A DNA stretch of 64,000 bases, from the NCBI RefSeq assembly GCF_039536205.1, contig NZ_BAAAYL010000001.1, positions 2,604,001 through 2,668,000 of the forward strand, written 5' to 3'. This DNA comes from Streptomyces sannanensis. Its GTDB lineage: Bacteria; Actinomycetota; Actinomycetes; Streptomycetales; Streptomycetaceae. Below the pieces are notes generated by a model, which saw only the letters and a program-made list of their open reading frames with translations, had not been told where the DNA came from and did no database searches. The translations under genes were made by a program, and so were the position numbers. How positions within the stretch are numbered: position 1 is the first letter of the stretch; the number at the start of each line of letters is the position of its first letter. This document shows positions 45,839-55,307 of this stretch, in pieces.

Positions 45839-45843
45839 CCTAG
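44890..45843 (+). CDS. IS481-family transposase
   Basis: GTG 44890 gives 317 residues. A helix-turn-helix region (ETGRLRLARCVVDEGWTLRRAAERFQVSPTTAQRWAGRY) is followed by a DDE integrase core: Asp in HVDIKKL, Asp in TDNGSCY, Glu in GKVERFNRTLLDEW. The last codon straddles the right end of the element and its TAG stop (45841-45843) belongs to the duplicated target site, not to the element itself. Confidence 0.93.
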   Translation: MPHRNAPLSETGRLRLARCVVDEGWTLRRAAERFQVSPTTAQRWAGRYLELGEAGMTDRSSRPQRSPRRTPTRTERRIIKVRVLRRWGPARIAYLLGLNPATVHRVLTRYGLARLTHLDRATGRVIRRYERERPGELVHVDIKKLGNIPDGGGHKTLGRQAGRKTRSGVGYSYLHNAVDDHSRLAYSEILGDEKKETAVGFWQRAHAFFAQAGITVERVLTDNGSCYKSHLWRNCLTEQGISHKRTRPYRPQTNGKVERFNRTLLDEWAYAQPYRSETERREAYPAWLHTYNHHRGHTALKGQPPASRVPNLTGQYT

Positions 45844-45844
45844 A
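45839..45844. repeat. Target-site duplication, right (CCTAGA)
   Basis: Exact copy of 44763-44768. It supplies the stop codon of the transposase. Confidence 0.88.
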
Positions 45845-45892
45845 GCTCGCGTGTCAGATGCAGCCGCCAGCCGCTACGATGGCTGGCGGCTA

Positions 45893-45977
45893 GCGGCCGT
45901 GTCGGAACTGGCGAGACGAGCTGGGTTTAGGTCCCAGTGGGTTTTTACCCGTGTGGGTTCGAGTCCCACCGGCCGCA
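45893..45977 (+). tRNA. tRNA-Leu (anticodon TAG)
   Basis: The 85-base gene has a 7 bp acceptor stem (GCGGCCG with CGGCCGC at 45970-45976), an anticodon arm CTGGG-TTTAGGT-CCCAG with anticodon TAG, a long variable arm (GGGTTTTTACCC) as in class II tRNAs, and T arm GTGGGTTCGAGTCCCAC. CCA is not encoded. A TACGAT -10-like box at 45875-45880 lies 12 bases upstream, inside an 11 bp hairpin (45862-45872 with 45881-45891). Confidence 0.95.
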
Positions 45978-45989
45978 CACCTTCGATTT

Positions 45990-46026
45990 GAAGGCCCGGG
46001 CCCCGAGTGTCAGGTTCCGGGCCTTC
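45990..46026. terminator. Hairpin between tRNA-Leu and rdgB
   Basis: GAAGGCCCGG (45990-45999) pairs with CCGGGCCTTC (46017-46026). It can serve the tRNA gene rightward and the rdgB operon leftward. Confidence 0.7.
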
Positions 46027-46040
46027 GACATACCCGGGCG

Positions 46041-46643
46041 TCAGCCCAGCAGTTCACGCACCACCGGGACCAGCGCCCGGAAGGCCTGGCCGCGGTGGCT
46101 GATCGCGTTCTTCTCGGCCGGCGTCAGCTCCGCGCAGGTGCGCGTCTCGCCGTCCGGCTGGAGGATCGGGTCGTAGCCGAAGCCGCCCGTGCCCGTCGGG
46201 GCGTGGCGCAGGACGCCGCGCAGGCGGCCCTCGACGACGCGCTCCGTGCCGTCCGGGAGGGCCAGCGCCGCCGCGCAGGCGAAGTGGGCCGCTCGGTGGG
46301 CGTCGTCGATGTCCGAGAGCTGGGCCAGCAGGAGCTCCAGGTTGGCCTTGTCGTCGCCGTGGCGGCCGGCCCAGCGGGCGGAGAAGATGCCCGGCGCGCC
46401 GCCGAGGACGTCGACGCAGAGGCCGGAGTCGTCGGCGACCGCGGGGAGGCCGGTGGCCTGGGCGAGGGCGTGGGCCTTCAGGAGGGCGTTCTCGGCGAAG
46501 GTGACGCCGGTTTCCTTGACGTCGGGGATATCGGGGTAGGCCTCCGCGCCGACGAGGTCATGGGTGAGACCTGCGTCGGCGAGGATGGCGTGGAGTTCGG
46601 CGAGTTTCCCGGCGTTGCGGGTGGCAAGGATCAGGCGGGTCAT
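46041..46643 (-). CDS. rdgB: RdgB/HAM1 non-canonical purine NTP pyrophosphatase
   Basis: The 200-residue protein has the family start LILATRNAGKLAEL, the metal-binding TFAENALLKA and ADDSGLCVDVLGGAPGIFSARWAG, and GGFGYDPIL...SHRGQAF. It cleaves dITP, XTP and similar nucleotides to monophosphates and keeps them out of DNA. It lies downstream of rph and a lipoprotein gene on the same strand. Confidence 0.96.
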   Translation of the reverse strand: MTRLILATRNAGKLAELHAILADAGLTHDLVGAEAYPDIPDVKETGVTFAENALLKAHALAQATGLPAVADDSGLCVDVLGGAPGIFSARWAGRHGDDKANLELLLAQLSDIDDAHRAAHFACAAALALPDGTERVVEGRLRGVLRHAPTGTGGFGYDPILQPDGETRTCAELTPAEKNAISHRGQAFRALVPVVRELLG

Positions 46644-46664
46644 GCCGTCCAGTATCGGTGCACG

Positions 46665-47048
46665 TCAGGGCGTGCAGATCTTGCCTATCTCGGCGGCGGC
46701 GTCGGTTATCGGGGTGATGTCCGGGGTTTCGTCGCCGTTCTTGATGTCGGTACGGACCTTGTCGACGCCGTCGGTGAGGTCGTCGACGGCCTTGCCGAGG
46801 TCGGCGTCGTCCGTCCTGTCCTTGAGGCTGTCGAGTTCCTCGTCTATCCGGTCGAGGGCCTGCTCCGCCTGGAGCGGGTTCTCGGCGATGTCGGAGACGG
46901 CCTGCCGGAGGTTGTCGACGCTCTGGGCGATGGCGTCCGCGGTCTTGACGCAGTCCAGGGCCTTGTCGAGTGCGCCGCAGCCGACGAGGAGGGGGATGGT
47001 GACGGCTGCGGTGGTGAGGGCAAGGGCGGTGCGGCGGCGCGCGGACAT
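46665..47048 (-). CDS. Lipoprotein with helical coiled-coil-like domain
   Basis: ATG 47048 follows GGGGAGGA; 127 residues. The signal ends in the lipobox LLVGC. The mature part is helical and acidic with heptad-like Leu/Ile spacing (SVDNLRQAVSDIAENPLQAEQALDRIDEELDSLK) and two more cysteines (LDCVK, IGKICTP). Function unknown. It sits between rph and rdgB in the leftward operon. Confidence 0.82.
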   Translation of the reverse strand: MSARRRTALALTTAAVTIPLLVGCGALDKALDCVKTADAIAQSVDNLRQAVSDIAENPLQAEQALDRIDEELDSLKDRTDDADLGKAVDDLTDGVDKVRTDIKNGDETPDITPITDAAAEIGKICTP

Positions 47049-47152
47049 GGAGTGCTTCCTCCCCAGGTGGTTGGACGGACGCACGGTTCGGCCCGTGCGC
47101 CCGCACTCGTAGGGACGCCTCGCCGGGCGCCGTGGTTGCCAGTCGTACTCTG

Positions 47153-47890
<738 letters not shown>

Positions 47891-47914
47891 GGGGCTGAGC
47901 CTAGCCGCACATGA

Positions 47915-47973
47915 GTGAGGCCCTGTTCCGCGGTGGTACCGGCTGCCGTGCAGCGGGGGAACGGGGCCCTCAC
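47915..47973 (-). terminator. Imperfect hairpin downstream of nagF
   Basis: GTGAGGCCCTGTTCC (47915-47929) pairs imperfectly with 47958-47973. It sits between the nagF stop (47996) and the rph start (47890), both leftward. Confidence 0.55.
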
Positions 47974-47995
47974 GGGTGGGCCCGGGGGCGGGTGC

Positions 47996-48229
47996 TCACA
48001 TCATGTCTTCGATTTCGGTGGCGATGGGGTCCGCGTCGGTGCCGATGACGACCTGGACCGCGGTGCCCATCTTGACGACGCCGTGGGCGCCTGCGGCCTT
48101 GAGCGCGGCTTCGTCGACCAGGGCCGGGTCGGCGACTTCGGTGCGGAGTCGGGTGATGCAGCCTTCGATCTCTTCGATGTTGTCGATACCGCCGAGCCCG
48201 GCGACGATCTTCTCAGCCTTGCTGGCCAT
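47996..48229 (-). CDS. nagF: PTS EIIB component, N-acetylglucosamine type
   Basis: The 77-residue EIIB domain carries the phospho-accepting Cys24 in NIEEIEGCITRLRTEV, as in the glucose/GlcNAc PTS family. In Streptomyces the separate IIB protein NagF and the IIC protein NagE2 take up N-acetylglucosamine. It is divergent from the EIIC gene, with 77 bp between. Confidence 0.92.
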   Translation of the reverse strand: MASKAEKIVAGLGGIDNIEEIEGCITRLRTEVADPALVDEAALKAAGAHGVVKMGTAVQVVIGTDADPIATEIEDMM

Positions 48230-48306
48230 GTCTTTCTCCCTGCTCCGGTCCGTTGTGTCACGTTAACGCACGGTTTGACCCATCTTTGCGAGTACGGTGA
48301 CTTCCC
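48230..48306. promoter_or_regulatory. Divergent nagF-nagE control region
   Basis: This 77 bp gap must hold both promoters. It contains the palindrome CGTTAACG (48261-48268) and a TTGACC (48275-48280) that could be a rightward -35, but no matching -10 at the right distance. I did not find a clear copy of the DasR operator (AGTGGTCTAGACCACT consensus), which controls nag genes in S. coelicolor. Confidence 0.4.
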
Positions 48307-49551
48307 GTGCCGAATGACAAGAAGAAGGGATCCGGCGCGATGGCCGTCGCGCAGCGCATCGGCCGGAGCCTGATGCTGCCGGTCGCGGTGCTGCCCGCGG
48401 GCGCGCTGCTCGTCCGTCTCGGCCAGGACGACATGCTGGGCCGGGCCTGGATGCCGGCGTTGATCAAGAAGATCGCGAGCTTCATGGCCGCGGGCGGCGA
48501 CGCCGTCCTCGGCAACATGGCGCTCCTCTTCGCCGTCGGCATCGCGATCGGCTTCGCCAAGAAGTCGGACGGCTCCACGGCGCTCGCCGCCGTCACCGGC
48601 TACCTGGTCTTCAAAAACGTGCTCGCCACGTTCACCGACCCGAGCCTGCCCAAGGTGGCGACGGTCGAGGACGGCAGGATCGTCATGGTCGAGAAGGCCG
48701 TCGACGCCGGCGTTCTCGGCGGTGTCGTCCTGGGTGCCGTCGTGGCGCTCCTCCACCAGCGCTTCCACCGCACCAAACTGCCGGACTGGGCGGGCTTCTT
48801 CGGCGGCCGCCGCCTGACCCCGATCCTCTCCGCCTTCGCGGGCATCGGCATCGGCATCGTCTTCGGCTGCGTCTGGCCGGTACTGGGCAAGGGCCTGCAC
48901 GGCCTGGGTGAGGCCCTGGTGAACTCCGGGGCCGTCGGCGCGGGCGTCTTCGGTGTCGCCAACCGTGCGCTCATTCCGGTCGGCATGCACCATCTGCTGA
49001 ACTCCTTCCCGTGGTTCCAGGCCGGTGAGTACAACGGCAAGAGCGGCGACATCGCCCGCTTCCTCGCCGGCGACCCCAGCGCCGGACAGTTCATGACGGG
49101 CTTCTTCCCGATCATGATGTTCGCGCTCCCCGCGGCCTGCCTGGCGATGGTCCACTGCGCCCGCCCCGAGCGCCGCAAGGTCGTCGGCGGCATGATGTTC
49201 TCCCTCGCGCTCACCGCCTTCGTCACCGGTGTGACCGAGCCGATCGAGTTCACCTTCATGTTCATCGCGCCGGTGCTGTACGCGGTCCACGCGGTCCTGA
49301 CCGGTGTCTCCATGGCGCTGACCTGGGCGCTCGGTATGAGGGACGGCTTCGGCTTCTCGGCCGGTGCCATCGACTACCTGCTCAACCTGGGCAAGGCGAC
49401 CGACCCGCTGGGGCTGGCGTTGGTCGGTCTGTGCTTCGCGGCGGTCTACTACGCGGTCTTTCGCTTCGCGATCACCAGGTTCAACCTGCCGACGCCGGGC
49501 CGCGAGTCCGACGAGGAGCCGGCGGAGCTGCCGAAGGCCGAGGCGAAGTAG
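48307..49551 (+). CDS. nagE2: PTS EIIC permease, N-acetylglucosamine type
   Basis: The GTG-started 414-residue protein has about ten membrane helices and the EIIC signatures MLPVAVLPAGALLVRLGQ, NRALIPVGMHHLLNSFPWF and GVTEPIEFTFMFIAPVLY. Partner of the EIIB protein encoded divergently; together with general PTS proteins they import and phosphorylate GlcNAc. The number 2 follows the S. coelicolor name and is tentative. Confidence 0.92.
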   Translation: MPNDKKKGSGAMAVAQRIGRSLMLPVAVLPAGALLVRLGQDDMLGRAWMPALIKKIASFMAAGGDAVLGNMALLFAVGIAIGFAKKSDGSTALAAVTGYLVFKNVLATFTDPSLPKVATVEDGRIVMVEKAVDAGVLGGVVLGAVVALLHQRFHRTKLPDWAGFFGGRRLTPILSAFAGIGIGIVFGCVWPVLGKGLHGLGEALVNSGAVGAGVFGVANRALIPVGMHHLLNSFPWFQAGEYNGKSGDIARFLAGDPSAGQFMTGFFPIMMFALPAACLAMVHCARPERRKVVGGMMFSLALTAFVTGVTEPIEFTFMFIAPVLYAVHAVLTGVSMALTWALGMRDGFGFSAGAIDYLLNLGKATDPLGLALVGLCFAAVYYAVFRFAITRFNLPTPGRESDEEPAELPKAEAK

Positions 49552-49695
49552 GACGCGCCGGCCCGGCCAGGGGCCCTGGGAGCACCGGATCGCTCTCGGG
49601 GCCCTTTGCGTGCACGGCCTCGGGGGCGGCCACGCCGGGGCGTTCGGCCCGCTACGCGGCGGCCGGGGTGCGGGCCGGCGGCCCGCCCGGACCCC

Positions 49696-50445
49696 CTAGA
49701 TCTCGTACACCGCGCCCGGCACGGCCAGCTCCGTCGGGCCCTCGTAGACCGCGCGGGCGTCCGCGAGGTTCTGCTGGGCGTCCGTCCACGGCGGGATGTG
49801 GGTGACGACGAGACGGCCGACGCCGGCCCGCTGCGCGTAGGCCCCGGCCTCGCGGCCGTTGAGGTGGAGGCCCGGAATGTCCTCCTTGCCGTGCGTGAAG
49901 GACGCCTCGCACAGGAAGAGATCGGTGCCGGCGGCGAGGTCGAGGAGCGCCTCGCACTCTCCGGTGTCACCCGAATAGGTGAGGGACCTGCCGCCGTGCT
50001 CGATCCGGATGCCGAAGGATTCGACCGGGTGGCAGACCTTCTCCGTACGGACCGAGAACGGGCCGATCTCGAAGGTGCCGGCCTTCAGGGTCTGGAAGTC
50101 GAAGACCTCGCTCATCGCCTTGTCCGACGGCGTGTCCGCGTAGGCCGTGGTGAGCCGCCGCTCGGTGCCCTCCGGCCCGTACACCGGGATGGGGTCGCAG
50201 GTGCCGCCGTGGCGGTAGAAGCGGGCCACGAAGTACCCGCACATGTCGATGCAGTGATCGGCGTGCAGATGACTGAGGAAGATGGCGTCGAGGTCGTAGA
50301 GGCCGATGTGGCGCTGCAGCTCGCCGAGGGCGCCATTGCCCATGTCGAGAAGCAGCCGGAAGCCGTCGGCCTCGACGAGGTAGCTCGAGCAGGCCGATTC
50401 CGCGGACGGAAACGACCCCGAGCAGCCGACGACGGTGAGCTTCAT
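49696..50445 (-). CDS. Metallo-beta-lactamase-fold hydrolase, Rv1339-like cAMP phosphodiesterase
   Basis: ATG 50445 gives 249 residues. Metal ligands: HLHADHCIDM (HxHxDH), YSGDTGEC, and H in VVTHIPPW. The start MKLTVVGCSGSFPSAESACSSYLVE matches the actinobacterial group of Rv1339, reported as an atypical class II cAMP phosphodiesterase. In mycobacteria that gene is next to rph and rdgB; here the same order is kept, with the nag PTS genes in between. Activity on cAMP is inferred from this similarity. Confidence 0.85.
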   Translation of the reverse strand: MKLTVVGCSGSFPSAESACSSYLVEADGFRLLLDMGNGALGELQRHIGLYDLDAIFLSHLHADHCIDMCGYFVARFYRHGGTCDPIPVYGPEGTERRLTTAYADTPSDKAMSEVFDFQTLKAGTFEIGPFSVRTEKVCHPVESFGIRIEHGGRSLTYSGDTGECEALLDLAAGTDLFLCEASFTHGKEDIPGLHLNGREAGAYAQRAGVGRLVVTHIPPWTDAQQNLADARAVYEGPTELAVPGAVYEI

Positions 50446-50632
50446 GGAGCGTGAACCTCCGTGGCGGAAATCGGGAACGCGACGGGCGACGGGGGTCGTG
50501 CGATTGGTCGAGCGTAAGGCGCAAAAGGACTGTTCGCTCCTCCTTGTCGGACCGTTGTGGGGGAACTCACCTGCGCTGTCACCTGATAGGGCGGAACGAG
50601 CGAAGTGGGGAGTGCGCCGATACGGTCTGGGT

Positions 50633-51160
50633 ATGGACACATCCTGGTGGCCCGCGCTTGCCGCGGTGGTGGCGATCGCGCTGGTCGCGGCGCTGGTTGA
50701 CGGGCGCGCACGGCGCCGGCCCGGGAGCCGCATACGGCCCGGTGGCAGAGTACGCCCTCCGGGGCGTCCGGCCGGACCGCGGCGGGCGCCGAAGGGGCGG
50801 CCGCGGCCCGGGGAGATCTGGTGGGCGAATGTGCCCTTCGAGGACGGGCCGGAATCAAGGGGGGCCGGGCGCAGCCCGTCGGGCAGGGCGGTGGTGGGAG
50901 ACGGGTGGGCGAAGGACCGTCCCTGTCTGGTGCTGTCGGTGCGCGGCGACCTGGTGGTCGTCGCGAAGATCACCAGCCGCTATTCCGACGAGCGGCCGGG
51001 GGTGATCCCGCTGCCGCCGGGGTCGGTCGGCGACGCCCGGGGCCGGGCGAGCTTTCTGGAGACGTACGAACTGCGTGACGTGGCGCTGTGGGAGTTCCGC
51101 CGCCGGGTGGGCGTGGTGGACCCGGCGGTGTGGGACCAGGTCCGTCACCTCGCGGCGTAG
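50633..51160 (+). CDS. PemK/MazF-fold protein with N-terminal membrane helix
   Basis: ATG 50633 gives 175 residues. A membrane helix (about 6-22) and a basic Pro/Arg/Gly linker precede a PemK/MazF-like domain: RPGEIWWANVPFED, KDRPCLVLSVRGDLVVVAKITSRY, and a WEFRRRVGVVDPAVW end. No antitoxin gene is adjacent, so it is probably not a classical toxin. There is no ribosome site; a TACGGT -10-like box at 50621-50626 just upstream suggests a leaderless mRNA. Confidence 0.82.
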   Translation: MDTSWWPALAAVVAIALVAALVDGRARRRPGSRIRPGGRVRPPGRPAGPRRAPKGRPRPGEIWWANVPFEDGPESRGAGRSPSGRAVVGDGWAKDRPCLVLSVRGDLVVVAKITSRYSDERPGVIPLPPGSVGDARGRASFLETYELRDVALWEFRRRVGVVDPAVWDQVRHLAA

Positions 51161-51172
51161 GGCAGCGCCCTG

Positions 51173-51457
51173 TGGCGAGTGAGCCGAAGGGGGCGCGGCT
51201 CCATGCGCCGGAGGCGCATATCAACACGGTGAAAGGGAGTGGAGGCACCTCCGGGGGCACCCAGGGGAAGGTAGCTGGGGGAGGTAGCCGGGGGAGCGCG
51301 CAGGGTCCCGAGGACTCGTGCCGGCATGCGGCTCCGCCGCGGGAGGGACCCGAGGCTGTATCGATATGCGGCTGTCGCGCGTGATCGACCGTCGACACGG
51401 CCTTGAGCCCCCCGTGGGGGTTCCCCCCCGGAACGAAGTCCGAAGGAGAGCCGAGCC
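51173..51457. repeat. Intergenic repeat element, copy A (about 285 bp)
   Basis: It begins TGGCGAGTGAGCCGAAGG and runs through a GCGCCGGAGGCGCATAT hairpin, a GGGGGCACCC core, two GGTAGCTGGGGGA-like units, and a final GAGCC. The same order of segments occurs at 57657-57925 in the same orientation with moderate divergence. No convincing reading frame. It fills the gap between the MazF-fold gene and cysM. Confidence 0.75.
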
Positions 51458-51475
51458 TTCGGAAGAGACTCGCGG

Positions 51476-52710
<1,235 letters not shown>

Positions 52711-52807
52711 GGCGTGGGCTCCTGTCGGGAGGAAGGCAGGCGGGTGCGCGGCTGGCGCGATGGTGCGGGGCTGTGCGGGCTGTGCTCGGTACGGGCACGG
52801 GTGCGGC

Positions 52808-52912
52808 TCAGGCGGCGGGGACCGTACACATCGCGCCGGCCAGGCGGCACAGGTCGACGTGCAGGCGCGCCACCAGCAGGGGCGCCTTCTTGCTCACGTC
52901 GAGGGAAACCAT
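52808..52912 (-). CDS. Putative Cys-containing leader peptide upstream of cysO
   Basis: ATG 52912 opens a 34-codon frame (MVSLDVSKKAPLLVARLHVD, then LCRLAGAMCTVPAA). Similar short peptides with a LHVDLCR...C core are found upstream of sulfur-metabolism genes in Streptomyces and are annotated as putative leader peptides. Two Cys codons late in the frame fit ribosome-stalling control by charged tRNA-Cys. It lies 97 bases upstream of cysO on the same strand. The peptide is too short and oddly placed to be an enzyme. Confidence 0.8.
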   Translation of the reverse strand: MVSLDVSKKAPLLVARLHVDLCRLAGAMCTVPAA

Positions 52913-53015
52913 GCGGTCATCGTAACGATTCCCGGCCCGTCCCCCGGAGTGTGATCTCGGATGCTGGAACGCAGGCGATCGCACTACGGAAAGTCTTCGC
53001 GGGCCGGACGGCCGA

Positions 53016-53453
53016 TCAGGCGTACGCCTCGACGATCTCGACCTCTTCCTCGGTGACCTGGCCGTCGACGATGCGGAAGGAGCGGAACTGGAAGGGGCCG
53101 GCGTCGTCGGTGTCGGCGGTGGAGACCAGGACGTAGTGGGCGCCGGGCTCGTTGGCGTAGGAGATGTCCGTGCGGGAGGGATGGGCCTCGGTCGCGGTGT
53201 GCGAGTGGTAGATGATCACGGGCTCTTCGTCCCGGTCGTCCATCTCCCGGTAGAGCTTGAGCAGGTCCCCGGAGTCGAACTCGTAGAAGGTGGGCGAGCG
53301 GGCCGCGTTGAACATCGGGATGAAGCGCTCGGGGCGTCCGGAGCCCACGGGTCCCGCGACGACGCCGCACGCCTCGTCGGGGTGGTCCTGGCGCGCATGC
53401 GCGACGATCTCGTCGTGGAGGGCCTGGGTGAGGGTCAGCATGTCGGCCAGCAT
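53016..53453 (-). CDS. mec: Mec, JAMM-family (M67) peptidase
   Basis: The 145-residue protein carries the JAMM zinc motif HSHTATEAHPSRTD with an upstream Glu (DEACGVVAG). In M. tuberculosis Mec cleaves cysteine from the CysO-cysteine adduct. It is co-directional with the leader peptide, cysO and cysM. Here it may also trim the extra C-terminal residues of CysO. Confidence 0.93.
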   Translation of the reverse strand: MLADMLTLTQALHDEIVAHARQDHPDEACGVVAGPVGSGRPERFIPMFNAARSPTFYEFDSGDLLKLYREMDDRDEEPVIIYHSHTATEAHPSRTDISYANEPGAHYVLVSTADTDDAGPFQFRSFRIVDGQVTEEEVEIVEAYA

Positions 53454-53461
53454 AAGCAGAA

Positions 53462-53498
53462 GGGCCCGTACGTACCGGAGTGCGGTACGTACGGGCCC
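53462..53498 (-). terminator. Terminator hairpin after the amino-acid permease
   Basis: Perfect 15 bp arms (53462-53476 and 53484-53498) with a 7-base loop, 22 bases past the permease stop in the leftward direction and just before the mec start. Confidence 0.85.
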
Positions 53499-53520
53499 GA
53501 ATGCCGGACAGCGGGACGGT

Positions 53521-54984
53521 TCAGTCCTTCGTCAGGACACGGTCGCGCTTGCTGAAGGCCGCGGCCTCCGGGTTGCGGCTCTTGAGCACCCAGTACGCGA
53601 TGCCCAGGATCAGGGCCCACAGCGGTGCGCAGTAGAGCGAGATACGGGCGTCCTTGTCGATGCCCATCATCACGATCACCATGCCGATGAAGGCGAGGGA
53701 GAAGGCGCTGAGCCAGATGCCGCCGGGGGCCTTGAAGGGCGACTGCGGGAGCTCACCGCGGTCGGCCTTGAGGCGGTAGCGGATCTGGCAGATGAGGATG
53801 ACGATCCAGGCCCACATGCCGGAGATGGTGGCGAAGGAGACGACGTAGTTGAAGGCGTCGCCGGGCCACTGGTAGTTGATCCAGACGCCGACCATCATCA
53901 GCGCGGCGGAGACCGTGGTGCCGACCAGCGGGGTGCCGCTCTTCGTCAGCTTGGTGAAGAGCTTCGGGCCCTGGCTGTTGAGCGCGAGGTCGCGCAGCAT
54001 GCGGCCGGTGGAGTACATGCCGGAGTTGCAGGAGGACAGCGCGGCGGTCAGGACGACGAAGTTGACGATGCCGGCGCCGGCGGCGAGGCCCATCTTCTCG
54101 AAGGCGGCCACGAACGGCGAGACGCCCGGCTGGAAGTTGGTCCACGGCACGACCGAGAGGATCATGACCAGCGCGCCGACGTAGAAGACGGCGATGCGCC
54201 ACGGCACGGTGTTGATGGCCTTGGGCAGCACGGTCTTCGGGTCCTTGGACTCCCCCGCGGTGACGCCGACGAGCTCGACGGCGAGGAAGGCGAACATGAC
54301 CATCTGCAGGGTCATCAGCGTGCTGCCGATGCCGTGCGGGAAGAAGCCGCCGTCGCTCCACAGGTGGCTGACGGACGCGGTGTCGCCGGCGTCGGAGAAG
54401 CCGAGCGTGAGGATGCCGGCGCAGATGAGGATCATGCCGACGATGGCGGTGACCTTGACCATGGAGAACCAGAACTCGAGCTCACCGAAGAGCTTCACGG
54501 AGATCAGGTTCGCGGCGTAGAGGATGATCGTGAAGACGAGGGCGGAGAGCCACTGCGGGATGTCCCACCAGTACGTCATGTAGGTGGCCGCCGCGGTGAC
54601 CTCGGTGATGCCGGTGACGACCCAGAAGAGCCAGTACGTCCATCCGGTCACGAAGCCGGCGAAGGGGCCGATGAACTCGCGCGCGTACTCCGAGAAGGAG
54701 CCCGACACGGGGCGGTACATGAGGAGCTCGCCGAGCGCCCGCATGATGAAGAAGATGACGAGACCTGCGATGGCGTACGCGAGGATGAGGCTGGGTCCCG
54801 CCTTGGAGATGCCCTTGCCCGCGCCGAGGAAGAGGCCGGTGCCGATGGCACCGCCGATCGCGATCATCTGGATCTGCCGAGAGCCGAGCCCGCGCTGGTA
54901 TCCCTCGGAGTGACCGGACTGACCGGAGTGGCCGTCCTGCACGGCCTCACTGCCGTCATGCTTGTCGACCCGCACTGAGGTCAT
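53521..54984 (-). CDS. APC-family amino-acid permease
   Basis: The 487-residue protein has twelve membrane helices and the APC start GLGSRQIQMIAIGGAIGTGLFLGAG, followed by GPFAGFVTGWTYWLFWVVTGITEV and VELVGVTAGESKDPKTVLPKAI. This form is close to GABA/proline/asparagine-type permeases; the exact substrate cannot be read from sequence. It stands as a single gene ended by a clear hairpin. Confidence 0.92.
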   Translation of the reverse strand: MTSVRVDKHDGSEAVQDGHSGQSGHSEGYQRGLGSRQIQMIAIGGAIGTGLFLGAGKGISKAGPSLILAYAIAGLVIFFIMRALGELLMYRPVSGSFSEYAREFIGPFAGFVTGWTYWLFWVVTGITEVTAAATYMTYWWDIPQWLSALVFTIILYAANLISVKLFGELEFWFSMVKVTAIVGMILICAGILTLGFSDAGDTASVSHLWSDGGFFPHGIGSTLMTLQMVMFAFLAVELVGVTAGESKDPKTVLPKAINTVPWRIAVFYVGALVMILSVVPWTNFQPGVSPFVAAFEKMGLAAGAGIVNFVVLTAALSSCNSGMYSTGRMLRDLALNSQGPKLFTKLTKSGTPLVGTTVSAALMMVGVWINYQWPGDAFNYVVSFATISGMWAWIVILICQIRYRLKADRGELPQSPFKAPGGIWLSAFSLAFIGMVIVMMGIDKDARISLYCAPLWALILGIAYWVLKSRNPEAAAFSKRDRVLTKD

Positions 54985-55307
54985 GGATGTGCGCCTTTCT
55001 CCATGCCGACCCGAGCTCTTCAGTGGCTCCGGACCGACTGTGACGATCCTTTTTTCGGGGTGAACCCCGGGATGGATATGGAGTGCTACCGGCGGTCAGC
55101 CGGCATAAGCGCCCCCGGGGGCAGGGGTGGCGCCCCTCGGGTGGTCGTGAAGATTTATCACGGTGTTCACAGTGATCGGTTCGGAGCAGTGTGGCGCACA
55201 TCATCGGAAGAACCGGACAAAAGGAACACCGAGCCGCAAAACATGCCGACTCGGTGATGCGATCGTTATCCGGAATCGAGTGTCCGCTGAGCGAACGTAA
55301 GGGGCTC
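54985..55307. other. Gap without a gene, upstream of the permease
   Basis: This 323 bp stretch holds the permease promoter region and the end of the DUF2017 gene's transcript. I see an imperfect GCCCCCGGGGGCAGGGGTGGCGCCCC palindromic patch around 55105-55140 and no plausible frame. Confidence 0.5.
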
